Shown: positions 61,011 through 64,000 of the stretch, piece by piece
How positions within the stretch are numbered: the first letter of the stretch is position 1
How the letters are laid out: every line of letters begins with the position of its first letter
Source: Lepidurus packardi
Taxonomy: Eukaryota > Arthropoda > Branchiopoda > Notostraca > Triopsidae
Length of the DNA: 64,000 bases
Direction: 5' to 3'
Assembly: GCA_023053545.1 (NCBI GenBank)
Contig: JAKZAN010000001.1
Coordinates: forward strand, 10,498,565 to 10,562,564
Notes under the pieces: model-generated
The model's database searches: none
The model's input: the letters and a program-made list of their open reading frames with translations, nothing else
Told to the model about the DNA's origin: nothing
Made by a program: the position numbers and the translations under genes

Positions 61011-61970
61011 TTAGGCTTTAAGGGAAGCGAAAAAGTGCAATTCCAGAGGTCCAAAGATGTGGCGAGCTTTCGGAAGAGATTCCGCAGAAGTGAAAAACTC
61101 GACCACCAGTTGCTTGTAGCGATCATAAGAAACATAGCTGTCGCCCTCCTAATAAAAAAATATGTATGCAAATTTTCTTCATTCAATCAATAATTAATCA
61201 AACAAACATATAAGAGAGCTTGGAAAGCGATGTCAATCTGCTGCAAATCAGTGTAATAACGACACCATTGGACACAGCCATTACGGTACTCTTCCAAATC
61301 CCATTTTCCGTCTCCTGAATTGCAAAAACTATTGGGTTATGTTTCTTTTTAAAAAAAATAACCTTTGCTGTCGTTCATGAGAAAAACGAGGTTAGCCAAA
61401 TTTTGGATAAATTGGGGCAAATCATCGAAATTGGTCGTGTCTTTCGTCATGTTTTTCACCACTCGTGCCATATCGTTATAATGCACCTGTAGGATAGGAA
61501 ATGAAAATAGAGAAAATATAACTTCCTAATTCTTAATAAAACCAGTCGCTAATTACTTTGCCTTCCTTGTCTGCTCCCACGTCCTGCACAATAGACTGCC
61601 ACATGGCTTTCGATTGCTCCAGATATTTGGCAAAAATTTCTTCGTTATGGGTTCCGGAACATTGCTGAAAACTGGCTCGCTGTGAAACAAAAATTCTTTG
61701 GCTGGTTAAAGTAAGCAATTAGAATGCAAATCTGCTTACGAGTGCCATGCGTTCAAAGGAATTCCAATGTACATAACCCAAGCCCGCTGGATCTACAAAA
61801 AGAATAGTTCACTTACTTCGTAAGTTTTAAAATGTCGCACAAATAATCATTTACTATAAAGAAGACAAAATAGACCGTTCAAGAAAAGTATTAGAATTAG
61901 AATAAATAAAGTAATTTTTACCTAATTTTTCACTGAAACACAGTATCAAACGTTGGCTATAATCGTCCAT
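61011..61970 (-). CDS. EF-hand calcium-binding protein, calexcitin/sarcoplasmic type
   Basis: Cytosolic calcium buffer or sensor. Six exons (61922-61970, 61740-61792, 61557-61679, 61363-61486, 61208-61314, 61011-61148) sum to 594 nt, 197 aa, typical for sarcoplasmic calcium-binding proteins and calexcitins. It starts MDDYSQRLILCFSEKL. A DxxxDKEGKV loop (DVGADKEGKVHYNDM) and the best loop, NDSKGDGKWDLEEYRNG, are EF hands. The third, EGDSYVSYDRYKQ, is shorter and probably impaired. The first (DPAGLGYVHW) is degenerate. I cannot choose between calexcitin and SCP families by eye. Confidence 0.85.
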
Positions 61971-62154
61971 GATGGGTAACAAACTGAACTGAATTGAAAT
62001 CTTGCTTCCACTCACTCCCCAGCCTGAACAGTAAAGCAGTAAATTTTACTTAAAAAAGACTTGGTAAAATGAAGATAGGTTGAATTACCGTTTATTGGAA
62101 GATGTGGTTCGAAAAAAGCTAGTGCTTTTTAAGACAGTATTGGTTAGAAGTGTC

Positions 62155-62163
62155 TTATATAGA
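62155..62163 (-). promoter_or_regulatory. TATA box upstream of the EF-hand gene
   Basis: On the minus strand, CTATATAAGAC lies about 190 bp upstream of the ATG at 61970. That would leave a 5' UTR of roughly 160 nt, possibly with an intron. It sits between this gene and the HUS1 stop at 62293. Confidence 0.4.
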
Positions 62164-62292
62164 GCGTTCCTTGTCATGCGGGCTAACTGAATTACGGGCT
62201 GAAACCTTATCTAACGTCCACGTAAGGACGCTTTTATTATATATAATCCAATTACAGAAATGCAAAGATTCAGAAAGATTGGAGTCCAAATC

Positions 62293-63690
62293 TCAAACAG
62301 CTACGGCAGGAAGGAAGCATTGAACAATGACTTCGTCCGTTTCAATCAACATATGCAAAAGTTTATCCACAGCGATATCTACAAGGATACAAAACTGCCA
62401 ACTTAATTCAACTTCTTTCTTTTTTGGGGGAATTGTCAATTAATTTTAAGCTGTAAAAAAAGAGACCAACAAAAACTAAAAGCTTACTGCATTTCACGCT
62501 AGTGGGATTAAGATGCTCTGTTGTTAGGAAACTCGCATATTTGCGGAAATCAACTCGGACGCTGTAAAATTCATCTTCTTCTCTGCGGTTCACACCATTC
62601 TCTATTTAAAAAAGTAAATGTAGAGAATTATACTGAACAAAATTATTAATAGAATCTTAATAATAGAGGTGTTAATAGAGGTTAACTAGGTAAGATTACG
62701 ACTATTGGAGATCTGCAAGCCTTCGAAATGGATTGTAGTGGACACAACATCGGTTTCTACTTTCAATTTAAGAATTCCAGCTTTATTACACTCAAGACTG
62801 CCTACAGGACTGAGGTTTCTGAGGCGTTCAATCATGGTGCGTAACTGTCGCAATGGAGGGAGGTTCAAACTCACCTGAAACGAGTTAAAAAAAGAGCAAA
62901 AAATTGAGAATATGATAATTGATCATTTTTCACTACGTCAAAATTGGGTAACGGCATTTCCTTGTAATCCGTCCAATGTTTTTTGGGAATCACTTTGACT
63001 GGAATGTCGTGAACTAAGAAGCGGCAAACGGAGGACAATGAAGACTAAAGCAAAAATAATGCTGAAAACGCCATAAATTAATATTTTTTTTTTAGGTATA
63101 TTACTTGTTCAATCTCAAAGGTGAGGCAGGGGGTAAGTTTCTTGGTCAGTTTCATTTTAACGAATTTGGCTAATGTGTTACTCTTTAAGGCAGCTAAGGT
63201 TCTGGACATTTGCTCTAAATTAATTCAAATATAAATAAGGAATAACTATACATAGATTTTTAAGCTTGTATTAGGAAAGAAAAAGAAAGTAATGATCACC
63301 CGGAGGGAATTCAAGGTAGATCTCATTATACTCGGGGGAAACTCCTTCCATGAGATATTCCGAAAAGATGTGTTCTTGGAGAATTTCACATTTTAAGAGC
63401 ATTAAGGTAGGTCCTCCATGTTGATCTTTGACTATAAATATCAGACGATCCGGAGATATCCGCAAAATACTAGTTTTGCCTAATTTTGATAAGGTGTTGA
63501 TGACATCTAGCAAAAAAATAGAAATAAAAAAAGTAAAAAATAAATTTAAAAAAGCATGAACATGAAGTAAGAAATAGAATAACAGGCCGAAGGGAATCGG
63601 GCGACGTTTAGAATATATAAAGAAGAGCTTTTTCTTACTTATGAACTGCTTTACGCAGCTCAAATCTATTATTTTGCCTCGGAATTTCAT
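62293..63690 (-). CDS. HUS1: Checkpoint clamp subunit HUS1
   Basis: HUS1 forms the PCNA-like 9-1-1 ring with RAD9 and RAD1 and activates ATR signalling at damaged DNA. It starts MKFRGKIIDLSCVKQFI, matching the vertebrate MKFRAKIVD start; exon 1 is 63639-63690 and exon 2 is 63300-63506. Family segments: SILRISPDRLIFIVKD, EYLMEGVSPEYNEIYLEF, RTLAALKSNTLAKFVKMKL, VKVIPKKHWTD-type sequence, GILKLKVETDVVSTTIHFEG and RVDFRKYASFL. The C-terminus, VQCFLPAVAV, matches the family's YFIPALS-type end. About seven exons. Confidence 0.94.
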
Positions 63691-63816
63691 GTTCTGAATT
63701 TTACAGTAAACATAAATAAAAACAAGGCGCCAAAAGAGAACGTGAAAGGAGTATTATACTGGTGTCAGAAGATGTGATGGGAAATTTTGGTAGTGACTTT
63801 GAAACTAGCGCCATCA

Positions 63817-63963
63817 GTGTTTAAGGATCTTAACGACATACCCTTGGTATCCTTTTGTATAAAAAGAAAAGACACAGTGGAAGACACAGACACAGTGGAA
63901 CACAGGTTGCTGTATTGCCCATCATACGGATACGAAAGAGAAAAATGGAGGAGAAAAATCTAG
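63817..63963 (+). pseudogene. Non-LTR retrotransposon C-terminal fragment
   Basis: The frame reads VFKDLNDIPLVSF, then DTVEHRLLYCPSYGYEREKW and stops at 63961. The EH-x-L-L-x-C-P-x4-x-ER pattern is typical of the zinc-knuckle end of Jockey/R1-type ORF2 proteins. A GACACAGTGGAA unit is duplicated inside it. It runs close to the window edge. Confidence 0.45.
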
Positions 63964-64000
63964 ATAGACCCTACTCTTTGTCTCTTCTTTGGAACGAACG

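Overview
This window is a gene-dense stretch of nuclear DNA from an invertebrate animal, most likely an arthropod. Nearly every gene is split by canonical GT-AG introns, most of them 45-100 nt long. The gene set includes a divergent ionotropic chemoreceptor, a Nanchung/Inactive-type TRPV channel, a DMRT93B/DMRT3-like factor and a very long NUAK kinase. Degenerate CCTAA/TTAGG-like pentamers fit arthropod-type telomere sequence. I cannot decide between a small crustacean, a mite or a springtail. The exon models come from joining splice sites by eye; wherever I summed the exons the total was divisible by three.

Layout, left to right. 62-6032: a 5'-truncated GADD45 (+) faces RAD54 (-), followed by the sugar-transporter-like SLC35E3 (-). 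6225-7128: a Tigger/pogo-type DNA transposon whose interior carries an inverted, about 97% identical copy of the 5' end of the next gene. 7716-13096: a two-pore potassium channel (+), a previously unannotated-looking small membrane protein (-), and ASNSD1 (-). 13097-17586: a repeat-rich, gene-free stretch with a palindromic array, decayed hAT transposase pieces and a 65-nt poly-T. 17587-25392: TMCO4 (+), a DMRT93B/DMRT3-like gene (+), an intronless orphan (-) and a 91-aa orphan (-). 26026-45222: three consecutive minus-strand genes, a TRPV channel, NUAK kinase (13 exons, about 2,423 aa) and a SLC39A14/SLC39A8-type metal transporter. 46057-50845: SSUH2 (+) and FAF1 (-), convergent. 51362-60630: RECQL5 (+), an ionotropic receptor (+) and PA2G4/EBP1 (+). 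61011-63690: an EF-hand calcium-binding protein (-) and HUS1 (-). The right edge holds a decayed non-LTR retrotransposon tail.

Most genes are functionally unrelated neighbours. Two themes recur. Four genes act in the DNA-damage response (GADD45, RAD54, RECQL5, HUS1). Several encode membrane transport or signalling proteins (K2P, TRPV, SLC39A, SLC35E3, ionotropic receptor). I saw no operon-like arrangement, tRNA, rRNA or CRISPR. The strongest unexpected signal is the transposon carrying the promoter/start region of the adjacent K2P gene.
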